Assembly (NCBI RefSeq): GCF_000429605.1
Contig: NZ_AUCE01000018.1
Span: 62,001 to 126,000, forward strand
DNA: 64,000 nucleotides
DNA from: Azonexus hydrophilus DSM 23864
GTDB taxonomy: Bacteria; Pseudomonadota; Gammaproteobacteria; Burkholderiales; Rhodocyclaceae
Direction: 5' to 3'
Under the pieces are notes generated by a model, which did not search any database, was not told the origin of the DNA, and saw only the letters and a list, made by a program, of their open reading frames with translations. This document shows positions 13,305 to 19,619 of this stretch, piece by piece. The position numbers were made by a program, and so were the translations under genes. Position 1 is the first letter of the stretch. Each line of letters begins with the position of its first letter.

Positions 13305-13943
13305 TCAGCGCACCGCATCCAGCGGCGACACCACACCCCGCCCGCCCCGGTTGAGCACATGCGTGTAGATCATTGTCGTCGACACATCCGAGTGGCCCAG
13401 CAGTTCCTGCACGGTACGGATGTCGTAGCCCGACTCCAGCAAGTGGGTGGCGAAGGAATGACGCACCGTCAACTCGCTACGCTCGAAATCGACATCCTTG
13501 ACCCGCAACCGCACGCATTCCATCAAGCGCATGCCCGTCCCGTAGAGAAGACGGGCCATCAACGCGTGCGTTCCTTCCATCACCGCCAGCAAACGCTCGA
13601 CCTCACCACGCGACAGCACGACGGGCGTCCGCTTCGGTTTTTTCGGCCGATCCAGATCGGTCAGCCAGGGCAGATCGACGCCGAGCACTTCACGATACAG
13701 AAAGAGCAGCGCCGACAAAGCTTGCTGGTGCGTTGACGCCGCCACCTGCAAGTCTGCCGCCAGATGCCCGAGAAACGCCCGAACCTCGTCAGCCCCCATC
13801 TCCCTGGGATGGCGGCGCCCATGAAAAGCCACGAACCGCCTCACCCACTCGACATAACAGCGTTCTGTCCTTATGCTGTAGTGCTTATAACGAATGACTT
13901 CCCGAACCCGCCCCAGCAAGGTCGATGATTGATTCAGTTCCAT
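13305..13943 (-). pseudogene. intI: Integron integrase (IntI family) with a large in-frame internal deletion
   Basis: A tyrosine recombinase of 212 residues; intact IntI proteins have about 320-340. The N-terminal SAM-like part ([19 protein letters not shown]) and the first catalytic Arg ([12 protein letters not shown], Arg139) are intact. The sequence then jumps from SELTVR directly to [17 protein letters not shown] (junction near 13461). The missing block holds the catalytic Lys, the IntI-specific extra helix and the His of the HTLR motif. The later His (LLGHSDVS) and the Tyr nucleophile (MIYTHVL, Tyr193) remain. There is no frameshift. Orientation away from the cassettes is as expected for an integron. 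The protein should not be able to recombine DNA. Confidence 0.88.
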
Positions 13944-13967
13944 GCCGTACCTGCCAATCGATATTAA

Positions 13968-13983
13968 CTGTTCATAAACACAG
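13968..13983 (-). promoter_or_regulatory. LexA (SOS) operator upstream of intI
   Basis: CTGTTCATAAACACAG fits the palindromic LexA consensus CTGT-N8-ACAG exactly and lies 25 bases upstream of the intI start codon. SOS control of intI by LexA is established for several integrons. Confidence 0.75.
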
Positions 13984-14199
13984 TATTCCATCTTCGCCGA
14001 TATGACAAGAGACTTTGAGAGCGCCGTGTTCGCCAGCGTATACGGCACGGAGCCAGCATATGAGGCGACCGCGCCTGATATCCAGGCACGGCGCCATGTT
14101 CAAGTGCCGTCCATCCTTGGAGATATGCAGATTAATTCCGCAAAAGGCAAGGCTGGCCGGGCTTCTTCGGCTGACATGCCAGCGAGAATAGACGGCGGC

Positions 14200-14243
14200 A
14201 ATCCAGAATACACGGCGAATATGCCGTCCACTTCACGTTAGGG
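14200..14243 (+). other. Putative integron attI recombination site
   Basis: The first GTTAGGG of the array (14237-14243) sits immediately before the first cassette gene and has no attC-type hairpin upstream, as expected of attI. The 13984-14236 stretch between the LexA box and this point holds no gene I can support; a 79-codon open frame there looks random. The left limit of the site is arbitrary. Confidence 0.45.
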
Positions 14244-14247
14244 GCAT

Positions 14248-14526
14248 ATGTCGCGCCTGAAATTCCGCTTTTGCTCATTTCTCAAATTGTTCGCCAGTGT
14301 ACTAGCACTTGGAGTTTTCTTCTTTGTCATTCATGAACAATTTGGCATGTCATTTCAAACGATTAAAGTAGCAGTTGTTATTCTATTTGCTTTTATTTTT
14401 GTTGCCGAACTAATAAAAATTCGCTCACGGCGACCTCGCCAAATTATTACAAATAAAACCGAAATAATTGAGATTCAACAGCAATTGGAGATCATGCTAA
14501 AAAATGAATCAAGCAAAAACCCATAA
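14248..14526 (+). CDS. Cassette 1: small membrane protein of unknown function
   Basis: A 92-residue protein with two hydrophobic segments (about residues 13-29 and 39-54) followed by a basic, then polar tail ending in IIEIQQQLEIMLKNESSKNP, which may form a helix. The ATG follows the GTTAGGG point by 4 bases. Base composition is clearly more AT-rich than the flanking chromosome, suggesting acquisition. I do not recognise the family. Confidence 0.7.
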   Translation: MSRLKFRFCSFLKLFASVLALGVFFFVIHEQFGMSFQTIKVAVVILFAFIFVAELIKIRSRRPRQIITNKTEIIEIQQQLEIMLKNESSKNP

Positions 14527-14552
14527 TTTTTATCATAACTCCACTCGTATAA

Positions 14553-14613
14553 ATCCTAACACTATATTTAACCCGACCGCCCTTACGGGCTTCGGGTTAA
14601 TGTCACGTTAGGG
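14553..14613 (+). other. attC site 1
   Basis: R'' CCTAAC (14555-14560) and R' GTTAGGG (14607-14613) flank a hairpin, TTAACCCGA...TCGGGTTAA, with an inner GCCC-TTAC-GGGC stem. Unpaired bases lie on one arm, the layout recognised by IntI. The recombination point is expected after G14607. Confidence 0.85.
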
Positions 14614-14618
14614 AATCC

Positions 14619-15170
14619 ATGCTTTCTCAACTGCTAACAATTGCCAAGACTAGCTACCGTGACTATGGGGCGCCGTTTCTTCTTCCCGGCCTTGCCCTAG
14701 GCCTAATCTATCCCGTCGGCAACCCCAATTGGCAAATCACCTTAATGTCAGTGGTGCAAGATCACCTCGCTTTTTCGACAATTGCATTTTTATGCAGTAT
14801 GTCTTGGTTTACCTTGTCACTCATTGTGGCCATTCGTGGTCCACTCCCATCGCCTTTGCCCGGATCGGTAAACTTTTTCGTAGTTCGGCCATCCATGGTG
14901 GCGTTTGATTTTGCATCAGTCAGCGCATGCGTGATCGCCGGATTGGCTGTGGCTTCTGCAATCTGGAAGGATACAAATAGCGCTTTCGGCCTAGCGTGGA
15001 TTGTGATTCAGCTTCTTATCCTCCAGGGTTTGATAGCTCTTGTACCCGCTATTGGAAAGGATGATTTTGTCCTCGACTCAAGCAAGACTTGGTTTCGAAT
15101 TTACTGTGGCGCTGTCGCTCTTGGGTTAGCCGTATGGTTTTACATCAAGTTTATTCAACCGATTCCCTAA
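14619..15170 (+). CDS. Cassette 2: multi-pass membrane protein of unknown function
   Basis: A 183-residue protein with about four or five hydrophobic segments (near residues 16-33, 47-72, 90-112, 120-143, 157-177). No soluble domain or known motif is visible. It starts 11 bases after the attC1 cleavage point. Its TAA stop lies inside the R'' box of the next attC, which is typical of compact integron cassettes. Confidence 0.75.
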   Translation: MLSQLLTIAKTSYRDYGAPFLLPGLALGLIYPVGNPNWQITLMSVVQDHLAFSTIAFLCSMSWFTLSLIVAIRGPLPSPLPGSVNFFVVRPSMVAFDFASVSACVIAGLAVASAIWKDTNSAFGLAWIVIQLLILQGLIALVPAIGKDDFVLDSSKTWFRIYCGAVALGLAVWFYIKFIQPIP

Positions 15171-15231
15171 CTCATCATTCCACCGGACCTGCGCAAAAAG
15201 CCGCGCAGGCCGGTGAATTCAAACGTTAGAA
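15164..15231 (+). other. attC site 2
   Basis: R'' CCCTAAC and R' GTTAGAA (15225-15231) flank the stem CACCGG-A-CCTGCGC / GCGCAGG-CCGGTG with one extrahelical A. From position 15171 to the GTTAG it is essentially identical to attC site 4. Confidence 0.9.
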
Positions 15232-15416
15232 GGCAATTCGTGTTCATGTCCACACGCTCGGCACTTTCCGGTTTTTGGCGTGTTTGCACGCCGCCAAGCG
15301 TCCATCATCATTCCGGCCTCGTTCCAGTTGTCGGCATATCTGTCTATCAGGTGCCACGCTATTGCGCCATTCATCCCGGCCCATTCATGCATCTTGTCTG
15401 CTTCTTCTGGCGTCAC
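15219..15416 (-). CDS. Cassette 3: small antisense-oriented protein with a possible zinc ribbon
   Basis: The only convincing frame in this 270-base cassette is on the minus strand, opposite to the other cassettes. It encodes about 65 residues rich in Trp, Met and acidic positions (MHEWAGMNGAIAWHLIDRYA) and ends with KCRACGHEHELPSNV, a Cys-x2-Cys-x-His-x-His arrangement that could bind zinc. AAGGAG at 15428-15423 directly abuts an ATG at 15422 but is 6 bases from the GTG at 15416, so the GTG is the better start. The last codons and the stop lie in the preceding cassette's attC, so the C-terminus depends on the neighbour. Family unknown. Confidence 0.6.
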   Translation of the reverse strand: MTPEEADKMHEWAGMNGAIAWHLIDRYADNWNEAGMMMDAWRRANTPKTGKCRACGHEHELPSNV

Positions 15417-15439
15417 TTCCATCTCCTTATCAACCAGAC

Positions 15440-15503
15440 TTCTAACTCCACGGTCAAGGCGCGACTGGCCTAACGGCCAGCGGCCTTACCTCCGGCGTTG
15501 GGC
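15440..15503 (+). other. attC site 3
   Basis: R'' TTCTAAC (15440-15446) and a perfect R' GTTGGGC (15497-15503) flank a stem built from AAGGC/GCCTT and CTGGCC-TAAC-GGCCAG. It differs in sequence from sites 2 and 4. Confidence 0.82.
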
Positions 15504-15526
15504 ATCTTCAAGCTAATGGAGCCTCA

Positions 15527-16246
15527 GTGACTAACCTAGACGATATCGACGCAATCCTTGGTCTTGGCCGAGGTGCCTTCGATCACATCCCGAAATACTG
15601 TCGTGAAGCCGCGATTGAAGCCATTGCTCACGTCCGAAGAATGGAGGAGCAACAGCTTTTCAGACCGGGCGTTTACTACGTCGCATTAACTGATTTGAGT
15701 GGTGCGACTGCTTCATCACTAACGCTTGGAGCCGAGCTTAACAAGCGTAGAGTCGAAGCATTCATCACCGCCTGCGTAGAGAGTCTTGGAATATCTGAAC
15801 CGACGAGCTATGCGCACTTTCTGAAGGTCGTTGGCGATGCCGGGCTATTTTTGTTCTCGTCCTTTACCGACCTTTATCAATGGTGGGAAGCTACTCAGAG
15901 CCGTATGCAGTTCTATTCGTATGAGTGGAACCGAACACTCGACCCTGACAAAAGAAGCGCGTTTCAGCTACGGTCAAAAACAGTGTTTCATGTTGGCGAG
16001 TTGCTCTACTCCGAGGGTAACGATCCAGTGTCAGCCGCTGTAAATCAGGTATTCAAAATCGAAAAGTTGTTTGCGGCTGGTGAACTCGGATGTACCGATA
16101 TTGCTAAGGCGGTCGCGTCACCATTCTTGCCTGACCTGAAGCTCACTCCAGAAAAGCGTGACGAAATCATTCTTCCCGGAATGGAGTCCGCCACTGGCAC
16201 CTGGCTGATCGCAAAGAGCGAGATAGCACAATTCGATGTTGCATAG
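15527..16246 (+). CDS. Cassette 4: class III nucleotidyl-cyclase-homology protein
   Basis: A 239-residue protein with a GTG start, soluble and without membrane segments. The central part matches the class III cyclase fold. Metal-binding Asp56 (ALTDLSGAT) and Asp104 (KVVGDAGLFLF) are 48 apart. Lys100 is four before the second Asp, and Asp166 (EGNDPVSAAVN) is seven before Asn173. This spacing equals that of the metal Asps, adenine-selecting Lys/Asp pair and transition-state Asn in mycobacterial Rv1625c. The expected transition-state Arg, four after the Asn, is Lys177. An adenylate-type cyclase is therefore likely in fold, with activity uncertain. Pycsar anti-phage cyclases belong to the same superfamily, but no obvious effector gene is adjacent. 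Confidence 0.72.
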   Translation: MTNLDDIDAILGLGRGAFDHIPKYCREAAIEAIAHVRRMEEQQLFRPGVYYVALTDLSGATASSLTLGAELNKRRVEAFITACVESLGISEPTSYAHFLKVVGDAGLFLFSSFTDLYQWWEATQSRMQFYSYEWNRTLDPDKRSAFQLRSKTVFHVGELLYSEGNDPVSAAVNQVFKIEKLFAAGELGCTDIAKAVASPFLPDLKLTPEKRDEIILPGMESATGTWLIAKSEIAQFDVA

Positions 16247-16257
16247 CCCCACAAGAT

Positions 16258-16324
16258 GCCCAACCCATCATTCCACCGGACCTGCGCAAAAAGCCGCGCA
16301 GGCCGGTGAATTCAAACGTTAGGC
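16258..16324 (+). other. attC site 4
   Basis: Perfect R'' GCCCAAC (16258-16264) and R' GTTAGGC (16318-16324) flank the stem ACCGG-A-CCTGCGC / GCGCAGG-CCGGT. Near-identical to attC site 2, about 1.1 kb upstream. Confidence 0.92.
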
Positions 16325-16332
16325 AGCAATCT

Positions 16333-16695
16333 ATGAGTCGGTTCACATTCGAAGATATCCGCGCATTTGCGGTTGCTGAACTGTGGGACTTGCGCGCAGC
16401 GATCACCGAACGCACAGCGCTTGCGCACGACTTCCAGATCGCAGGACTAGACGGGCAAGAATTCATGGCGGCATACGCGCAGAAGTTCGACGTCAACATG
16501 AAGGACTTCGACTGGATCGAGTATTTCGGTCCGGAGGCTGGCGGGAATCCGCTCGGTCTACCTCTGTATCTGTGGCAACGCTACATTCGAGGCATTCCGG
16601 CGCGAGACCTTTTGGACCTTCCGGAACTCACCCTTGGGCATCTTGTGGAGTGTGCCAATGAAGGTCAATGGAAGAGGCCCGCGCAACATGCCTAA
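16333..16695 (+). CDS. Cassette 5: DUF1493-like small protein
   Basis: A soluble acidic protein of 120 residues. The pattern FDVNMKDFDWIEYFGPEAGG followed at the end by LTLGHLVECANEGQW resembles DUF1493 proteins, small proteins with an acyl-carrier-like appearance and unknown role. That assignment is from memory of the family pattern. The start MSRFTFEDIRAF lies 9 bases after attC4. The TAA stop is inside the R'' box of attC5. Confidence 0.65.
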   Translation: MSRFTFEDIRAFAVAELWDLRAAITERTALAHDFQIAGLDGQEFMAAYAQKFDVNMKDFDWIEYFGPEAGGNPLGLPLYLWQRYIRGIPARDLLDLPELTLGHLVECANEGQWKRPAQHA

Positions 16696-16746
16696 CAGGT
16701 CGTTCGTGTGGGACGGCTTCGCCGCCCCGCAACTTCAACGTTAGCC
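16690..16746 (+). other. attC site 5
   Basis: R'' GCCTAAC (16690-16696) and R' GTTAGCC (16740-16746) flank a short stem GTGGG-A-CGGC-TTC-GCCG-C-CCCGC. At 57 bases it is near the minimum attC length. Confidence 0.85.
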
Positions 16747-16755
16747 ACCACAAAT

Positions 16756-17778
16756 ATGGACATCGACGCTCTGCACATTCAATACCAAGATCACGCTGGA
16801 CGCGCGGAGCGCCTTCGCGAGGCCGTAGTCGTTCAGCTGTCTGCTCTGTTAGCGGCCAACGACGTAACTTTGGGCGTCCCGATGGAAAGCCGAGTCAAGA
16901 CTTGGGCATCTCTCGCGGAAAAGATGGATCGCAAGCAGCTGACGCTTGATTCGTTGTTCCATCTACATGATCTGATCGGAGTACGCGCAATCCTGCTGTT
17001 TCGATCCGACCTAGCAAGGGTCTTAGAACTCATTAAGAACACGTTTGACGTTGTCTCCCTTGAAGATACGGCGGCGAGATTGGGGGATTCAGAATTCGGG
17101 TACCAGTCGCAGCATTTCGTAGTTCGTCTACCTAAGTCATGGCTTCTGTTGCCAAGTCTGGCGGGCCTCAACGACTTTTGCGTCGAACTTCAAGTAAGGA
17201 CAATCGCACAGCACATCTGGGCTGCAGCATCGCACAAGCTTCAGTACAAGCAGGAGTCTGGGGTACCGCGGCCGCTTCGTAGAACAATTAATCGTGTGTC
17301 GGCACTGCTAGAGACAGTTGATTTGGAGTTTGAGCGCGTTCTTGACGAGCGCCGAGCTTATCTTCAAGACTCACAGACCCCACAAGCCGCGACGGAACCG
17401 CTGAATGTCGATTCTTTGGCGGCAGCCCTCGCGGAGCTGCTGCCCCCTGAGAACAAGAAGGAAGACGAGCCCTACGCGGACCTACTCACCGATCTCATTG
17501 CGCTAAAGATTGAGACCCCCGAACAACTACGGGTGATTCTCAACAGGCATACCGAGCACGTAAAGAACTCAGACCGTGAGCGCGTTGCTGAACTCCGTGC
17601 AGACTCCGGCATTTTCGACGAACCCGGAGTTTCTGAGCGTCTAGCACGAGGTGTCTTCTACGCCCATGTTGGGCTCGCGCGGGAGGCGTTACGCGCGGAG
17701 TACGGCGAAGAAGCAGTCGATACACTGTTCCGGAAGAGAAAGCAAAGCACTCGAAAGGGCAGAAAGAGTGGCGGCTAA
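16756..17778 (+). CDS. Cassette 6: RelA/SpoT-type alarmone synthetase domain protein
   Basis: A 340-residue protein. Residues 1-190 form a (p)ppGpp-synthetase-type domain with the conserved elements RVKTWASLAEK (Arg46, Lys48, Ser52, Lys56), HDLIGVRAI (metal Asp72), FGYQSQHFVV (Gly115-Tyr116, His120), ELQVRT (catalytic Glu144, Arg148) and WAAASHKLQYK. No hydrolase (HD) domain is present, so it would synthesise but not degrade. The remaining 150 residues are charged and mostly helical and are not the TGS/ACT regulatory region of RelA; I do not recognise them. A stand-alone synthetase on a mobile cassette, with no separate antitoxin gene in the same cassette, suggests a toxic or defence-type enzyme, possibly self-inhibited by the C-terminal part (inference). 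Stop TAA overlaps attC6. Confidence 0.82.
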   Translation: MDIDALHIQYQDHAGRAERLREAVVVQLSALLAANDVTLGVPMESRVKTWASLAEKMDRKQLTLDSLFHLHDLIGVRAILLFRSDLARVLELIKNTFDVVSLEDTAARLGDSEFGYQSQHFVVRLPKSWLLLPSLAGLNDFCVELQVRTIAQHIWAAASHKLQYKQESGVPRPLRRTINRVSALLETVDLEFERVLDERRAYLQDSQTPQAATEPLNVDSLAAALAELLPPENKKEDEPYADLLTDLIALKIETPEQLRVILNRHTEHVKNSDRERVAELRADSGIFDEPGVSERLARGVFYAHVGLAREALRAEYGEEAVDTLFRKRKQSTRKGRKSGG

Positions 17779-17844
17779 CCCCTCCATCGAGCGGACAGCT
17801 TCCGGCCTGCGGCCTCCAGCTGCCGCTCATGTCCAACGTGAGCC
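17773..17844 (+). other. attC site 6, R' box altered
   Basis: R'' GGCTAAC (17773-17779) is followed by a long stem, GAGCGG-A-CAGCT...AGCTG-CCGCTC, with an inner GGCC-TGC-GGCC. The R' box reads GTGAGCC instead of GTTAGCC, so the cleavage triplet is mutated. Confidence 0.75.
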
Positions 17845-17847
17845 GCT

Positions 17848-18222
17848 ATGACACCATCGCACCCCAAGCTCGCCAGTATTGTTGCCATCGCCTACGTCTT
17901 GATTGTTGTAGGGGGCATGCTGCTTCACTTTTTCAACACCGGCGACCTCGGCACTCTTAAGTACAGCCTTATGCTTCCCGCCACGCTGGCCGCCGTTTTC
18001 GTTGGCAGCCTAGTCGCATTTGGGCTTTGGCACCGCTTTGCCTGGGCGTGGTGGTTAGGCCTGGCTGCTGTTGGCACCCAGCTCATTCGCTTCGGTAGCT
18101 GGTTCATTGGTCGCTTGAGTGTTGGTGATGCGCCTGTGGCTTCATGGGCCATCGCCGTTCTGCTCTTGGCCTTCCTATTTCTGTTGCTCACTAAGGCCAC
18201 GCGCCAACAATGCACTCGTTAA
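17848..18222 (+). CDS. Cassette 7: four-helix membrane protein of unknown function
   Basis: A 124-residue protein with four hydrophobic segments (about residues 9-28, 41-60, 66-88, 97-117) and short loops; the family is not recognised. The ATG lies 4 bases after the altered R' box of attC6. The stop TAA is in CTCGTTAAAC, itself part of an attC remnant. Confidence 0.72.
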   Translation: MTPSHPKLASIVAIAYVLIVVGGMLLHFFNTGDLGTLKYSLMLPATLAAVFVGSLVAFGLWHRFAWAWWLGLAAVGTQLIRFGSWFIGRLSVGDAPVASWAIAVLLLAFLFLLLTKATRQQCTR

Positions 18223-18312
18223 ACGCGGCTAACCCAGCTGTCGACCTCGCTCCCTTCGGTCGCTGGACGCTGCGCGATGAAGCCCCGCAGCGCCGGTTAT
18301 TTTCTGTTGAAG
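18203..18312 (+). other. Composite attC region 7
   Basis: Two overlapping elements are seen. First, GCCAAC-AATGCACTC-GTTAAAC (18204-18224) has R''- and R'-like ends only about 9 bases apart, like an attC that has lost its stem. Second, R'' GGCTAAC (18228-18234), the stem GG-A-CGCTGCG...CGCAGCG-CC and GTTGAAG (18306-18312) would make an attC of about 85 bases ending just before the next ATG. Confidence 0.5.
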
Positions 18313-18314
18313 CC

Positions 18315-19058
18315 ATGAGCCCACTATTCAAATCTTCAAACGTATTGTTCTTGTTGCTGGTCGGTATAGCTGCAAATGTCGGAGCACAAGAGCCCGATCC
18401 GCTGACAAAATTCATCCAAGATATGGCGCAGATGCACCAAGCCAAAACGATGTGCCTCGATAGTTCGTCATCCCCCGCGGTTCGCGCCAACATCATTACG
18501 TACTTGAAGACGATGGGCGAACAAAACTCGGCAACTGCTCAGACGCTCGCGGTGTCCATGTGGACGCTATATCCATGTCCGTTCTCGCCGTTCCGACCGG
18601 AGCTACGCCCTGCAACAGAGAAAGATATTGAGGGCGTTTGGCTTTTTCCTGAAAGCTCACAGAAGTTGCGGTTTCCGCCAAAATCTGGGCGCCAAGGTCC
18701 GGCTGGGCCAATGCCCGTCAGATGTGATGCCGTCGGCTACTATTCAAACGGGGAACTTAGGCACGCCGTCATCGCAGGGCAAGCTGCATGTCCGTTCGGG
18801 AAGGCCGCAGACCTTGATGTCGCAAGAAAGAACCCAATCGTTTCAACTTGGCGCCTATATCGTCCCGGTCGAATCGCGGTTACGCGAACTGACGTTGCCA
18901 ACCACATCGAAGAGTGGGACGTCTTTTTCGTCGTTACGCCATTTACCTTCAGCGACGTCCAGTTTGCGGAAGGTGACCTCGTTGCTTATGTCCGCAAAGA
19001 GAACGGCAACGACGTTGGTGCGGCAACTCAGTTTCGTCACTTAAAGCGGCTGCCGTAG
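18315..19058 (+). CDS. Cassette 8: secreted protein of unknown function
   Basis: A 247-residue protein starting MSPLFKSSNVLFLLLVGIA with a Sec signal peptide, likely cleaved after NVGAQ. The mature part has several Cys (KTMCLDSS, YPCPFSP, RCDAVGY, AACPFG) that may form disulfides, consistent with a periplasmic location. I recognise no domain. The ATG follows the GTTGAAG of attC7 directly, and the 3' end runs into attC8. Confidence 0.7.
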   Translation: MSPLFKSSNVLFLLLVGIAANVGAQEPDPLTKFIQDMAQMHQAKTMCLDSSSSPAVRANIITYLKTMGEQNSATAQTLAVSMWTLYPCPFSPFRPELRPATEKDIEGVWLFPESSQKLRFPPKSGRQGPAGPMPVRCDAVGYYSNGELRHAVIAGQAACPFGKAADLDVARKNPIVSTWRLYRPGRIAVTRTDVANHIEEWDVFFVVTPFTFSDVQFAEGDLVAYVRKENGNDVGAATQFRHLKRLP

Positions 19059-19086
19059 TGGCGACGAAATCTAATTCACGTTGGGC
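19021..19086 (+). other. attC site 8
   Basis: A perfect R' GTTGGGC (19080-19086) is preceded by the inverted repeat TTCGTCAC...GTG-GC-GACGAA. A plausible R'' CGGCAAC lies at 19021-19027, inside the coding sequence. The R'' side is weaker than in sites 2-5. Confidence 0.6.
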
Positions 19087-19110
19087 CTTATTATCACCAG
19101 GGAGATATAA

Positions 19111-19500
19111 ATGAAGAAAGTATGTTTGATCGTTTGTGTAATTCTGTCTCTTTTCGGGACAACAGGTTGCTCGACTCTTGCAGATGCAAAAGCAGCCAAG
19201 GGAACTGGTAGTTCACGGGTCTATGACAAGCCCTATGAAGAAGTTTGGAATGCAACGCTGACGGTTGTAAAAGCTTCGGGTTTAAGTCTTGTTAATGATG
19301 ACAAAGCTCGGGGTCAAATTCTTGCTCAGAATGGAATTTCTGCGTTCAGCTACGGAGAAAATGTCGCTATCTTTGTGGAAGAGGTTCAAGGCAAAGTCCA
19401 AACGCGTGTCGAGGTGGTAAATAAACGCGCAATGAGCACAAACGTATTCGCAGCGGATTGGGAGAGTCGCCTTTTGTCCGCTCTCGATAAACAGCTGTAG
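19111..19500 (+). CDS. Cassette 9: small lipoprotein (DUF3568-like)
   Basis: A 129-residue protein with a lipoprotein signal ending TTGC (Cys20), preceded by a good ribosome-binding site (GGGAGA). The mature part, with YDKPYEEVWNATLTVVKASG and a two-layer alternation of strands and helices, resembles DUF3568-type outer-membrane lipoproteins. The assignment is tentative. The stop TAG shares its last base with R'' of attC9. Confidence 0.7.
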   Translation: MKKVCLIVCVILSLFGTTGCSTLADAKAAKGTGSSRVYDKPYEEVWNATLTVVKASGLSLVNDDKARGQILAQNGISAFSYGENVAIFVEEVQGKVQTRVEVVNKRAMSTNVFAADWESRLLSALDKQL

Positions 19501-19562
19501 CCCAACCGGTAGTCGAGCGGACCTGCGCAAATAGCCGCGCAAGGCCGCTCACTTCTTTAGGC
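19500..19562 (+). other. attC site 9, R' box damaged
   Basis: A perfect R'' GCCCAAC (19500-19506) precedes the stem GAGCGG-A-CCTGCGC...GCGCAAGG-CCGCTC, whose core is shared with sites 2 and 4. The R' reads TTTAGGC and the bases before it are shortened by about four relative to site 4, so the G at the cleavage point is lost. Confidence 0.75.
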
Positions 19563-19619
19563 AGTTTATTGCAACGCTGCTGTTACCACCTTTCTCCATT
19601 CGCTATGAGACAACCTGCC

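Noticed and set aside
14002..14241. 79-codon frame between the LexA box and the first cassette
   Set aside because: No ribosome-binding site, random-looking composition, and its stop is the TAG of the GTTAGGG point; the region fits attI better.
15213..15473. Plus-strand 86-codon frame in cassette 3
   Set aside because: Its start lies within attC2 and the translation lacks protein-like character; the minus-strand frame has a ribosome-binding site and a Cys/His motif.
15164..16324. Repeated 57-base units considered as a CRISPR array
   Set aside because: Only two near-identical copies about 1.1 kb apart, each a hairpin flanked by R'' and R' boxes next to genes; they are attC sites.
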